Shown: positions 52,643 through 60,993 of the stretch, piece after piece
How the letters are laid out: each line of letters begins with the position of its first letter
Position numbering within the stretch: position 1 is the first letter of the stretch
Assembly: GCF_000014565.1 (NCBI RefSeq)
Contig: NC_008268.1
Coordinates: 3,286,001 to 3,350,000, forward strand
Reading direction: 5' to 3'
DNA length: 64,000 bases
Origin: Rhodococcus jostii RHA1
GTDB lineage: Bacteria; Actinomycetota; Actinomycetes; Mycobacteriales; Mycobacteriaceae
Notes under the pieces: model-generated
Databases searched by the model: none
Seen by the model: the letters and a program-made list of their open reading frames with translations, nothing else
Told to the model about the DNA's origin: nothing
Translations under genes and position numbers: made by a program

Positions 52643-53558
52643 TCAGGCGAATCGGATGATCGAGAGGACCCCGACGACCAGGCAGTAGACGGCGAACGGG
52701 GTCAACGTCCTGGTTGTGAAGTAGCGGGTGAGGAACTTCACCGACAGATACGCCGCGACACCCGCGACGAGCGCCCCGACCAGGATCTGCCCGTGCATGC
52801 CTTCGCCCTGCGGGCCGGCAAGGGTGGGCAGTTTGAGGACGCCGGCCGCGAGGATGACCGGGGTGGCCAGCAGGAAGGCGAACTTGGCGGCGTCCTCGTG
52901 GCTCAGGCCGCGGAGCAGGCCGCCGACCATCGTCACGCCCGACCGGCTGATCCCGGCGAGGAGGGCCAGACTCTGGATCACCCCGATGCCCGCCGCTTCC
53001 CGAGAGGTCAGGGCGGCCAGGGCCCGCTCGGGCGGTTCGTCCGACACCGCGTGTGCGTGTGCCCCGACTACGGCCGGCTCGACCGCCCTGGTCGACCGCC
53101 GTCGCAGGACCTCGCCGGCCGCGAGGACGAGGCCGTTGACCGTCAGAAAGATGGCGGCAGCAAGTGGTGTGGCGAACAGGGTGCGCAGCGGGTGTTCGAG
53201 GAGCAGGCCCAGGATCCCGACCGGGATGGTGGCCACGATGATCAGCCAGGCCAGCCGCTCGGTGGATGTCTCGATGCGGCGGGTTGCGCACGGTGGTGAC
53301 GAACGCGCCGATGATCGCCACCCAGTCGCGGGCGTAGAAGATTAGCAGTGCGACGGCGGTCGCGACGTGCAGGGCGACGATGAAGGCGAGGAACGGGGTC
53401 CCGGAGTCGGAGTCGCCCTCGGTGACCAGGGTCTCCCACGAGCCGCCGAGCCACGCGGGCAGCAGGACCGAGTGGCCCAGGCTCGAGATCGGGAACAGCT
53501 CGGTCACGCCCTGGAGGGCGCCGAGGACGATCGACTGGGGGTAGGTCAGTGCAGACAC
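52643..53558 (-). pseudogene. uppP: Undecaprenyl-diphosphatase (UppP/BacA) with a frameshift
   Basis: GTG 53558 starts SALTYPQSIVLGALQGVTEL then FPISSLGHSVLLPAWLGG, the UppP first signature. From 53237 down a different frame carries the second signature GISRSGVTMVGGLLRG and the last spans. One extra base in the run GGG at 53281-53283 (CCC on the coding strand) accounts for it: the family-like RRIETSTERLAWLIIVATIP reads through if it is removed. UppP recycles undecaprenyl phosphate for cell-wall synthesis. Its promoter carries a TCTCAGC box. Confidence 0.8.
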
Positions 53559-53685
53559 CCGGACAGCATGGCCGCCGCGGTGGCCGTCGGCAACCCGGAC
53601 GTCACCCGCCCGAGAATTCGCTGCGGTTCGGTTCCGACGCTGCGGGGCAAGGATTTTCGCGTGTACCCACGGAGATGGCGGGTCG

Positions 53686-53719
53686 ACGGTACCCGATGGT
53701 CGTTGAGAATTCACTGAGA
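53686..53719 (-). promoter_or_regulatory. TCTCAGC-box promoter of uppP
   Basis: On the minus strand: TCTCAGT, GAAT, TCTCAAC, 10 nt, TACCGT. Both half-sites are slightly degenerate but the spacing is exact. Confidence 0.6.
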
Positions 53720-53951
53720 GTGTGAAACGAACCAAATAGTTTGTGCGACAAGGTATTTCGATGTCCGTTTTCGCATTGCTATGTTCGTGGTGGTCATGTA
53801 CTCGACGCTCTCCGTTCATCGCGTGTTACCCGGGGGCCGTAACGCTGTCGCGGGATCGGAATACCGGTCCTGGCCCACGCCAGCCTCCTCACAGTTCCGC
53901 TCGGATGCGCCCCCGGCGCACCGCAGTGACCGTCCTCACGAGAGACACGAC

Positions 53952-54632
53952 ATGAACCAGGACAACATGGCATCCCGGCTGCGCCGGATCCTTTCCCCCG
54001 CCCGTACCGTCACCCTTCTCGGTCTGGCCGCGCTCACCCTCGGCCTGGGGACCGGCACCGCGAACGCCGCGGTGATCCCGATCGCCGACTCCTCGGCCAC
54101 CAAGACCACCGTACTGGGCACGAACCTCGAGATCGTGCAGTCCGGGCAGTGGCTCAACGACGTGATCCCGCTCAACGGCACCCCGTTCGACAAGGACGTG
54201 TTCTTCGGCGGCAACACCGCGATCAAGTCCAGCGGCGGTACCCCGATCACCGCGGGCACCGTCGACGTCGGGGTCGAGGTCGGCTACATGCTCGACGTCT
54301 CCAACGGCTTCTCGCTCGGTGGGAAGGTCGGTATCACCCCGCAGGAGGGGCTCGGCCTCCCGGTCGGCGGCCTGCCCACCTTGACGATGTCCGTGCAGAC
54401 ACCGCTCGAGGGCAACTGGGTGGTCCCGATCCGTCCCGGGCAGATCGTGGCCGTCTCCCTCGACAAGAAGACGATGACCACGGGCAACGGCAACGTCAAC
54501 CTCGACAACATCCACTTCCAGATCAACGGCGCCGGCGGCCCGGTGTCCCTGCGCACCTACTCGCAGTGGACCGCCTCCACCAAGGAAACCGACGACTCCT
54601 TCGCCGCCTACGGTCCCCCGATCACCCTCTAG
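53952..54632 (+). CDS. MspA-family outer-membrane porin 2
   Basis: A 226-residue precursor with a Sec signal (TLLGLAALTLGLGTGTANA|AVIP). The mature part reads VIPLNGTPFDKDVFFGGNTA, then VGVEVGYMLDVSNGFSLGGK, then QINGAGGPVSLRTYSQW and DDSFAAYGPPITL, typical MspA strands and C-terminus. It differs clearly from porin 1. A 36-codon gene follows. Confidence 0.85.
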   Translation: MNQDNMASRLRRILSPARTVTLLGLAALTLGLGTGTANAAVIPIADSSATKTTVLGTNLEIVQSGQWLNDVIPLNGTPFDKDVFFGGNTAIKSSGGTPITAGTVDVGVEVGYMLDVSNGFSLGGKVGITPQEGLGLPVGGLPTLTMSVQTPLEGNWVVPIRPGQIVAVSLDKKTMTTGNGNVNLDNIHFQINGAGGPVSLRTYSQWTASTKETDDSFAAYGPPITL

Positions 54633-54704
54633 GAACTTCGGCTCCGACCCGGTCCCCGAGCCGCCGACCCCGGCCCGGTCCCAACGAACACCAAGGAGAT
54701 TCCC

Positions 54705-54815
54705 ATGCTGCTCGATGCCCTGCACTTCGTCGTCAAGACCCCCACCACCAGCCTTCTCGACGCCATCATCCAGTCCATCCAGTGGTTCACCGGATCGTCC
54801 ACCCAGACCGTCTGA
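54705..54815 (+). CDS. 36-aa peptide downstream of porin 2
   Basis: AAGGAG lies 8 nt before ATG 54705. The product MLLDALHFVVKTPTTSLLDA then IIQSIQWFTGSSTQTV has no signal peptide and is amphipathic. It is likely on the porin transcript, 72 nt after its stop and before a strong hairpin. Corynebacterial PorA/PorH are also short peptides without signals, but no homology is claimed. Confidence 0.55.
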   Translation: MLLDALHFVVKTPTTSLLDAIIQSIQWFTGSSTQTV

Positions 54816-55179
54816 TACACCGCGGTTCGGCGCTCATCCTCCACCCAACTGAATGCGGCCGCGTCCCTCATCCGCGGCGCTCCTGTTCCCCACCTCCCGT
54901 CCACAGGAAGGTGGGGAACAGGAGCGCCCGGGCCCACCGTCGTCGTCTTCGTTCCTCTCCGGCCCCGTATCCCTGATCAGCTCGGGCGGATGCTTCGGAG
55001 TGGACAGGTGGTGCGGCCGGATGCGCCAAGCGACCTGACTGGTCTCGAATTGGCCGACTGTCTCGGCCCGCTATATGCCAGCGGCGGGAATGCTCGTCAC
55101 AGCCGACGAGGCGGTCGTCGCCGACCGTATCGTCTACTGGGTCGAACCCTTCGACAGGCAGCTGTAGCTACGGTGAAGA
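54816..55179. other. 364-bp intergenic stretch
   Basis: Apart from the hairpin at 54877-54927, no gene or repeat is seen before the truncated nuclease. Confidence 0.45.
54877..54927. terminator. 18-bp perfect hairpin after porin 2
   Basis: The arms 54877-54894 and 54910-54927 are perfect complements around 15 nt. No T tract. It probably ends the porin transcript. Confidence 0.65.
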
Positions 55180-55428
55180 TCATCCGACCAGTTCACCCTG
55201 CCCGTGGCAGTCGACGATCTGGCTGCTCGTAAGGTTGCTGGCGTATCGCTTGACCTGGAACACAACCCGCGCATTCGGCACGTCTGTGTTCGGGACAAAG
55301 ACATCGATGCCTCCGTCTCCTTGGCCCGGTCGCATCCGTACCGCCTCAGGGTTCTCCCGACACAGCAACATCGCGACAACGGCTTCGACTTCCTCGCCAC
55401 TGCACCTAGTCCACTCGACACGCGCCAC
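55180..55428 (-). pseudogene. Restriction-endonuclease-like (Mrr/PD-(D/E)XK) N-terminal fragment
   Basis: The first 65 residues read MARVEWTRCSGEEVEAVVAM then GDGGIDVFVPN and VVFQVKRYASNLTSSQ. The GIDV and QVKRY pieces are the D and (D/E)xK parts of an Mrr-like nuclease core. The frame then leaves the family pattern and stops at 55180, so the C-terminal domain is lost. It lies directly downstream of recombinase C, 24 bp away. Confidence 0.6.
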
Positions 55429-55451
55429 TTCTCAGCCCTTCCGCAGGGATT

Positions 55452-56000
55452 TCACTTTAGGTGCCGGTAGAGAGTCGTCCGACCTACCCCCAGGATCTCG
55501 GCGATGTCGACGAGGGGCATTCCGTTCTCGCGCATCTTGTGCGCTTGCCGAATCTTGTTCGCGGTCATCTTCGGTGGCCGGCCACCTATGCGCCCGCGGG
55601 CACGGGCGGCCGCGAGACCGACCTCGGTGCGCTCTCGAATGAGATTGCGTTCGAACTCGGCGAGGGCACCGAAGATCGAGAAGATCAGTTTGCCCCCGGA
55701 GGTGGTGGTGTCGATCGACTCGGTGAGTGACCGGAATCCAATGCCGCGCTCGTCGAGGTCCTCCACCGTCTGCAGCAAGTGTGGGAGCGATCGACCGAGT
55801 CGGTCGAGCCGCCACACGACGAGCGTGTCGCCTTCTCGCAGGTGGGAGAGCATGTCGTTGAGCTGGGGGCGTGATGTTGTCGCCCCGCTTGCGGTGTCTG
55901 TCCACACGCGCGAACAGCCGGCGGCGCTGAGAGCGTCCCTCTGCGAGTCTGCGGTCTGTTCGGCGGTCGAGACCCTCGCGTAGCCCAAAAGTTCGTTCAC
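55452..56000 (-). CDS. Serine recombinase (resolvase/invertase), 182 aa
   Basis: A complete normal-sized resolvase: LLGYARVSTAEQTADSQRDA with catalytic Ser, WRLDRLGRSLPHLL, FGALAEFERNLIRERTEVGL and a C-terminal helix-turn-helix (MPLVDIAEILGVGRTTLYRH). Its GTG start is at 56000, the very last base before the IS element, so its own promoter and ribosome site have been displaced to the other side at 57769. Confidence 0.9.
   Translation of the reverse strand: MNELLGYARVSTAEQTADSQRDALSAAGCSRVWTDTASGATTSRPQLNDMLSHLREGDTLVVWRLDRLGRSLPHLLQTVEDLDERGIGFRSLTESIDTTTSGGKLIFSIFGALAEFERNLIRERTEVGLAAARARGRIGGRPPKMTANKIRQAHKMRENGMPLVDIAEILGVGRTTLYRHLK
55928..56000. repeat. 73-bp direct repeat, left copy (IS target duplication)
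   Basis: Identical base for base to 57696-57768. It is the first 24 codons of the recombinase and abuts the IS left end. Confidence 0.9.
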
Positions 56001-57695
56001 CTGACTTGCACAGTTTTAGTACCCCGGTCAACGTGTCGGTAGTTCCAGCGAGGTGAGGATGGCTGCGGCTTCGACGGTGAGCGGGTCGGCGGCGGTGTGG
56101 GGGTGGCCGGCGATGGTCAGGCTGATTTCTTGTAGCGGGCGCAGGGTTTTCACGATGTGCCCGATCGAGACTCCCGTCTCGGCCTGCAGATAGCGGGCGA
56201 CCGCGAGCGCGGTGAACACGACCGTGAGGTGGGCTTCGATCGCGTCGCGGGTGTGGTGGAACATCGGCCGCGCCCGTAGGTCGGTTTTCGACATGCGGAA
56301 CGACTGCTCGACATGCCAAAGGTCGTGATACTTGCCGATCACCTCGCCCGGGTCCATCAGTGTGGCGGGGATGTTGGCGACGTAGCCCTTCAACCCGACC
56401 AATGATCGGGCCCGATCGAGAGATGCGGTGTCGAGGGTGCGGCCTCCCGCGGTGGTCTTGACGAACCGCGTCGACTTCGGAGCTGTGCCGCCGTCGACGA
56501 CCTCCCTGGCCCGGGCCTCCTGGGCGTTGAGTGTCTGATTGTCGCGGACCGCCCGTCGTTTCGAGTACTGCCAGACCGCCCGCCAGGACTTCGGATGTCC
56601 GGCCGCGTCCCAGACCGGTTCGGTGCGCTTGTTGACGTTGTTGACGGTGCTCTTCGCGTGCCGGGGAGTGACCGTATCGATTATCTGTCCGTCAGCAAAA
56701 CTATTTCCGTTCCAATGGAAATGGTTTGCGAGATCGGCGGGGGCTTTGGTGACGCGGGACCCGACGATGAACTTGAGTCCGGCCTCGTCGAGGTCCTTGA
56801 GATTGCCGGCGGAGAGCATGCCTGCGTCGGCGGCGACAACCATCTCGACGCCCTCGATGTCGTGGCGGGCCTGGAACTGCCGGACGATCGGGACGATGGT
56901 ATGGGTTTCTGCCTTGTTCCCTTCGAAGCAGCCGATCTCGAGGGGGAATCCGGTACGGTCGACGAGCAGGCCTACCACGATCTGCGGATCCACCCTGCGT
57001 TCCTTCGAATATCCGACCTTGCGCAGGTCGTCTTCCTTCTCTGCCTCGAAGTACAGCGTGGTGACGTCGTAGAGCACCAAGCTCAATCCGCCGGTCGCGG
57101 CGGCATGCTCGAAACATTTCTTCGCGACCCGGTCTCGGTAATCGTTTGTGGCGCAACGCTTCAATGCGTTGGCGTAGGTGTTGCGGTGGGCCGGGGTCAG
57201 GCCGATCTCGGCGACGACCCGGCTGGTGTCGCTCATCGATGTCGGCTCGACGAGCCGGCCGAGGACCAACTGGAAGAACGCGTCGTCGTCGACAGCGTCG
57301 AGACCCAGGCGTCGCCATCCGGTCTCGATCGCCTCGATCAGCCAGCGGGACCGTTTCGTCGCGATCACCGATCCGCGTTCCCCACCACCGCCGAGGTCGA
57401 GGTCGAGTTCCTGCTGGCCGGCCTGCAGCTTTTCCCGGGCCGCCTGCAACAGTGCCGCCAACTCGCCCTCGGTGTGGGCGGAACCGAGGTGCTCAAGGAT
57501 CTTGTGGCGGCCCCCGTCCTTCGCGGCGATCTGCACCGCCGTCGCCCCCGACGCGGTCCGAACCTTGCGGATATAGGCAGCCACAACCGGCGATCCTACC
57601 GACCGATTAGTGCCCCATATCCCCGACCCGCGAATCCACTACCAGCACAAACGCCAGCCGAAGCGGGAAATCCCCATCGACCTGTGCAAGTCAGG
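56001..57695. mobile_element. IS1634-family insertion sequence
   Basis: About 1.7 kb, with ends CTGACTTGCACAG at 56001-56013 and its inverse at 57682-57695, flanked by a 72-73 bp perfect direct repeat. Long, variable target duplications are known for IS1634 and for IS1549 of mycobacteria. One transposase gene fills it. Confidence 0.88.
56028..57584 (-). CDS. IS1634-family DDE transposase
   Basis: A 518-residue transposase. YDVTTLYFEAEKEDDLRKVG carries the first Asp, VVAADAGMLSAGNLKDLDEA the second, and YHDLWHVEQSFRMSKTDL the Glu of the YREK-like signature. The C-terminus ends 27 bp from the left end. The frame is intact, so the element may be active. Confidence 0.9.
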   Translation of the reverse strand: MAAYIRKVRTASGATAVQIAAKDGGRHKILEHLGSAHTEGELAALLQAAREKLQAGQQELDLDLGGGGERGSVIATKRSRWLIEAIETGWRRLGLDAVDDDAFFQLVLGRLVEPTSMSDTSRVVAEIGLTPAHRNTYANALKRCATNDYRDRVAKKCFEHAAATGGLSLVLYDVTTLYFEAEKEDDLRKVGYSKERRVDPQIVVGLLVDRTGFPLEIGCFEGNKAETHTIVPIVRQFQARHDIEGVEMVVAADAGMLSAGNLKDLDEAGLKFIVGSRVTKAPADLANHFHWNGNSFADGQIIDTVTPRHAKSTVNNVNKRTEPVWDAAGHPKSWRAVWQYSKRRAVRDNQTLNAQEARAREVVDGGTAPKSTRFVKTTAGGRTLDTASLDRARSLVGLKGYVANIPATLMDPGEVIGKYHDLWHVEQSFRMSKTDLRARPMFHHTRDAIEAHLTVVFTALAVARYLQAETGVSIGHIVKTLRPLQEISLTIAGHPHTAADPLTVEAAAILTSLELPTR

Positions 57696-57768
57696 TGAGA
57701 GCGTCCCTCTGCGAGTCTGCGGTCTGTTCGGCGGTCGAGACCCTCGCGTAGCCCAAAAGTTCGTTCAC
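57696..57768 (-). repeat. 73-bp direct repeat, right copy, with 24-codon recombinase start
   Basis: The copy of 55928-56000 on the other side of the IS. It encodes the start of the recombinase, cut off by the IS right end, and still has the original upstream region beyond 57769. Confidence 0.9.
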
Positions 57769-57797
57769 GAGCCTGGAGTGTTCCATAACTCACCGAC

Positions 57798-57910
57798 AGG
57801 AGAACTTGTGAAACATCGGTTTGTGACACGGGTTTCGGAACATATCCGCCTGCTGGTCGGGCCGGGGAGTCGCGGATGTTTCAAAAACGTTCGATTTTGA
57901 CACGCGCCCG
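57798..57910. promoter_or_regulatory. res-like region upstream of the interrupted recombinase
   Basis: Several dyads of the type TTGTGAAACATCGGTTTGTG and TTCAAAAACGTTCGATTTTG lie upstream of the original recombinase start. A related GGTCGATTTTGAAACG recurs at about 58215. They resemble resolvase subsites. Inference only. Confidence 0.4.
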
Positions 57911-58028
57911 ATTCGAAGACCGCAATCGGTCGATTGCGGTCCGGCAAGTTTTCAGACCCGTAGGTCGTTCGCTGGACCGACAGTCCCCCACATGACGGAT
58001 GTCGGACATGGGGCGCATAGTGAAAGCC

Positions 58029-58202
58029 ATGCCTGACAACCGTCGCGTCACCGGATTGGACAAGTGGACTACGGAACGGCTCGAAGAATTCCTGGAGGAC
58101 CTCGAGCGCGAGGCCGTGCCACATGCGGAACCGGGGAAACCGTTCCTCACCTATGACGCGGTACGCGCCGAGCTCGCTCGCCGGCGATCCGAACATCCCT
58201 AA
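58029..58202 (+). CDS. Small hypothetical protein (57 aa)
   Basis: ATG 58029 lies 7 nt after CATAGT (leaderless). The helical, charged product reads DKWTTERLEEFLEDLEREAV then YDAVRAELARRRSEHP. No family recognised. Confidence 0.5.
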   Translation: MPDNRRVTGLDKWTTERLEEFLEDLEREAVPHAEPGKPFLTYDAVRAELARRRSEHP

Positions 58203-58398
58203 AGGCTCAGGAACGGTCGATTTTGAAACGCTCGATCGGACAACCCTCATCCAGCTGACGATCGGGTGAGGTCGTGGCGACGATCGAACCGTTCGGCGCA
58301 TCCAGGATCAAGCGTCACCTCGCGCGTGATGCGCTGCCCTGCGCCCTGAGTCACCGGCCGACGGCAAGCTTGAGTACGATTAATGGGAAGGCGTTTCT

Positions 58399-59196
58399 CT
58401 ACGGAACTTGTACCGCCAAGTGAACGTTGACGATCTCGGCGGTAACCTTCGCCAACAGCTCCAAGTATTCCACATTTGACAATACTGCCGAATAATCGGG
58501 AAATGTTGTCGAAGCCGTGGGGTGAGCCACTTGATTCCTAAGTTCCATTAGCGAATTTAACGAGGCCTGCGCCTGAGCAGCGCACCGGCCTTCATCCTTC
58601 TCCGAATAGAACAACTTAATCGATGATTGTTTTCCGACTTCTTTCCAGAAATCTAAGAGTCCAACTCGCTTCAGGACATCGGCCATCACTGATGGCCTCA
58701 TATTCGAATCTGTGATGGAGGCCATCTCGGCATTTATTGTGAAATTTCCACTAGTGTCCGAAGCTGCATCGACTAATTGCCTAAGTAAAAACATCGACTG
58801 AGCATCATCATACCCAAATTTCTTTGGACTCTGACAAACATTTAGCGTGTTCGCTCGCAAAGCTGATCGAAGATTGGTCGGCATCGCATCATACGTGCTA
58901 GCGCGAGAGGCCATTTCCTGCGCGGCCGCTTCCACTACTTGCCTAATAAAGAATTCGTACCGCCCTGCAAGATACAAGACCATAGACCCGGAAAGTATCG
59001 GCAAATCTGTCCTCACCGTGGTGGATCGCACCAAGAGTTGCGACGCTTCCGGCCACACGTCCTCTGGCTTGTTTCCAGAGATCGGGGAACTAGAACCGAA
59101 CGATCGGAAATCACCAATAAGGCCGAGCAAATGGCGAGCGCGAGTCAGGTCAGCCAAGAAGTCGTCGAGCAAGGGCCGGGTTGTCGCTCCCGTCAT
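58399..59196 (-). CDS. HEPN-domain protein (RiboL-PSP/MAE_28990-like)
   Basis: A 265-residue helical protein. Near residue 240 is SLMELRNQVAHPTAS, the HEPN motif R-x4-H that forms the active site of HEPN RNases. GSMVLYLAGRYEFFIRQVVE near residue 72 fits the RiboL-PSP HEPN group. The stop codon of the upstream DUF262 gene overlaps its start by 4 nt. The base composition is much AT-richer than the surroundings. It is probably the RNase or effector part of a two-gene defence or toxin-like system. Confidence 0.7.
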   Translation of the reverse strand: MTGATTRPLLDDFLADLTRARHLLGLIGDFRSFGSSSPISGNKPEDVWPEASQLLVRSTTVRTDLPILSGSMVLYLAGRYEFFIRQVVEAAAQEMASRASTYDAMPTNLRSALRANTLNVCQSPKKFGYDDAQSMFLLRQLVDAASDTSGNFTINAEMASITDSNMRPSVMADVLKRVGLLDFWKEVGKQSSIKLFYSEKDEGRCAAQAQASLNSLMELRNQVAHPTASTTFPDYSAVLSNVEYLELLAKVTAEIVNVHLAVQVP

Positions 59197-60383
59197 ATTG
59201 ACCCTCCGAGGATCTGGGTGGCGAGAGCCACGCGATCCCGAACGGCTTGGATAGTATTTCCGCGACCGACTAGAATGTCGTATGACCTTTCGTCCCGAAG
59301 ACTGTCAGCTAGTCTTTGGCGCACGCCTTGTGAATCGGCCTCTACATCAATGTCGGGATGAAGGCTGAGGGCTACCATCAAGGCGTCATACAACGGTCGA
59401 CTTCGCTTTCCTGTTGATAATATAAACGGCCGACCTTCGAAAATCGTTGACAGCCGTTCAAGTGTAGAAGTAAACAATAAAGATAAGTCGTCAGATCCAT
59501 CACTTGATATTTGAGAATTGTTGCTCATGTATTGGTCAAGAATTCGGCGTAGAGATCCTTTGTGGCCGTTCATTATCGCATCACGCAGGGCGAAGAATCG
59601 CAAAACCAATTCAGCGTCAGCGAGCGTTGAGTAAAGCGGATTTCGCAGCAGATCTTCCGGTGGATCCGACTCTTCATTGGCGGTTGGGCCGGGTATCCCC
59701 CATGCCTGGGTGAAAGCCTCAGTCCTAGCGAGTCGTATCAGCAGGGAGTTTAGCGGCCCGTTGTAGAGTGCGTTTCGGAGTTCCTGCGGATTTAGCTTAA
59801 CCCCGCCTGTATTGAGGCGGTCGAAGAGGACTTGCCGTACATCGATCTCGTCTGCTGTCGGTTTACTAGTCTCGGCCAAGAGCACGACGGCTGGAAGGCT
59901 ACGTCGAACTAGGCCCTTCTGGAGCACATTAGGCAGCGTAGTAAACCGCTTCCCGTTTAACTCCGGCCAATACTCCAGTCCGGTTAGCGCCATTTCGTTC
60001 GACAAAAATGTTCTAAGAGCTTCAAGTCGCTGACGCCCGTCGATCACTTCATATGCATTGTAATCATGTTCAAACAAGTATATAGGAGGAACTGGAATAT
60101 TTAGAAGAAATGATTCAATAAGAAGTGATTTCTTTTTGTTATTCCAGCGAAGTCGCCGTTGATACTTAGGAGATGTATCAATCATCCCCTGTCCTGGTTG
60201 CAGGGCTACTCGAAGATAGTCCAACTGGTAGTCCTTGGTTTCTCGCACTACACGTAGCTGACTGGCGGCGTATTTCTCGGCTGGATCGCGCGAGACAGCG
60301 GATGGAAGCTCTTCGGCTTCTTCCTCGATTTCGAACCATTCTTCCACTTCTTGCTGGCTTGTGAGATCCGCTGGGCGTGACAT
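59193..60383 (-). CDS. DUF262 (ParB/GmrSD-like) domain protein
   Basis: A 396-residue protein. The DUF262 core reads YQRRLRWNNKKKSLLIESFL then IPVPPIYLFEH and YEVIDGRQRLEALRTFL, where the DGQQR-like motif is seen in GmrSD-type and related nucleases or NTP-dependent proteins. ATG 60383 is 7 nt after TAGGAT, a leaderless start; longer starts at 60431 and 60476 are rejected. Overlaps the HEPN gene, and both are AT-rich. Confidence 0.75.
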   Translation of the reverse strand: MSRPADLTSQQEVEEWFEIEEEAEELPSAVSRDPAEKYAASQLRVVRETKDYQLDYLRVALQPGQGMIDTSPKYQRRLRWNNKKKSLLIESFLLNIPVPPIYLFEHDYNAYEVIDGRQRLEALRTFLSNEMALTGLEYWPELNGKRFTTLPNVLQKGLVRRSLPAVVLLAETSKPTADEIDVRQVLFDRLNTGGVKLNPQELRNALYNGPLNSLLIRLARTEAFTQAWGIPGPTANEESDPPEDLLRNPLYSTLADAELVLRFFALRDAIMNGHKGSLRRILDQYMSNNSQISSDGSDDLSLLFTSTLERLSTIFEGRPFILSTGKRSRPLYDALMVALSLHPDIDVEADSQGVRQRLADSLRDERSYDILVGRGNTIQAVRDRVALATQILGGSI

Positions 60384-60390
60384 GTAGTGG

Positions 60391-60396
60391 ATCCTA
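60391..60396 (-). promoter_or_regulatory. -10 hexamer of the DUF262-HEPN operon
   Basis: TAGGAT on the minus strand, 7 nt from the ATG. The terminator at 60458-60494 lies just upstream, isolating the operon. Confidence 0.45.
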
Positions 60397-60457
60397 CCGA
60401 CCTCAGGTAGGTTGACTCGAACCCGTGGCATTATTTGTTTCGATGAGCAATCAATAA

Positions 60458-60494
60458 ACACAAGGGGCGGAGCCATGAGCTCCGCCCCTTGTGT
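60458..60494. terminator. 16-bp perfect hairpin
   Basis: The arms 60458-60473 and 60479-60494 with a 5-nt loop; TTTATTGATT follows on the minus strand. A weaker imperfect copy lies just right of it. Confidence 0.7.
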
Positions 60495-60530
60495 TGGTGC
60501 GGAGCTGTGGCCTCCGCCCCCTGGTGTTGC

Positions 60531-60602
60531 CTACGCTCGTTTCGCGATCACAAGAAGAACCGCAAAGACGATGAGGACCAGTGCAACTGGTTCCATTTCC
60601 AT
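60531..60602 (-). CDS. 21-23 aa hydrophobic peptide
   Basis: AGGGGG stands before ATG 60596 or 60602. The product MEMEPVALVLIVFAVLLVIA then KRA is a single span with a basic end, ended shortly after by a strong terminator. Size and shape recall type I toxins, but no antisense RNA gene is evident. Confidence 0.4.
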   Translation of the reverse strand: MEMEPVALVLIVFAVLLVIAKRA

Positions 60603-60993
60603 ACCCCCTATTCTCAGTCGATTGCGGGCACAACTCCGTTCACGACATGAGACAGTTCGGTCGGGGGTCAAGGAACGACCAACACCACTAGAATCATAAG
60701 CTTCCAAGGGCGCCCTTGGCGACGCTCTTTTGGCAGCTTTCCTAGACCCCATCCGAGGCGGCGATAGCTCTCCCGAGGGTGAGAGCGATTATCGACGCCT
60801 CCGTGCGGTTCAGTTCGGGGGCGGAGTTCGTCTTGAACCTAGTCGAGGAGGATGAAAGAGTTCGTCGCGATCGAGGGTGGTGTTCTGCCCGTGGATGCTA
60901 GTCGCGATTCGTCGCACACCACGTCTCGATGTCGACCGAGGCTGACTCTGCGGTGTGGTTGTGTTGTGGTGGTGGATAGTGCTGTGGGGGCTG
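60603..60993. other. 391-bp intergenic stretch
   Basis: Upstream leader of the small hydrophobic peptide and downstream of the HTH-like gene. No separate gene is seen. Confidence 0.4.

Noticed and set aside
55928..57768. 73-bp repeats as attachment sites
   Set aside because: They abut the inverted repeats of an IS1634-family element and fit its long target duplications better than att sites.
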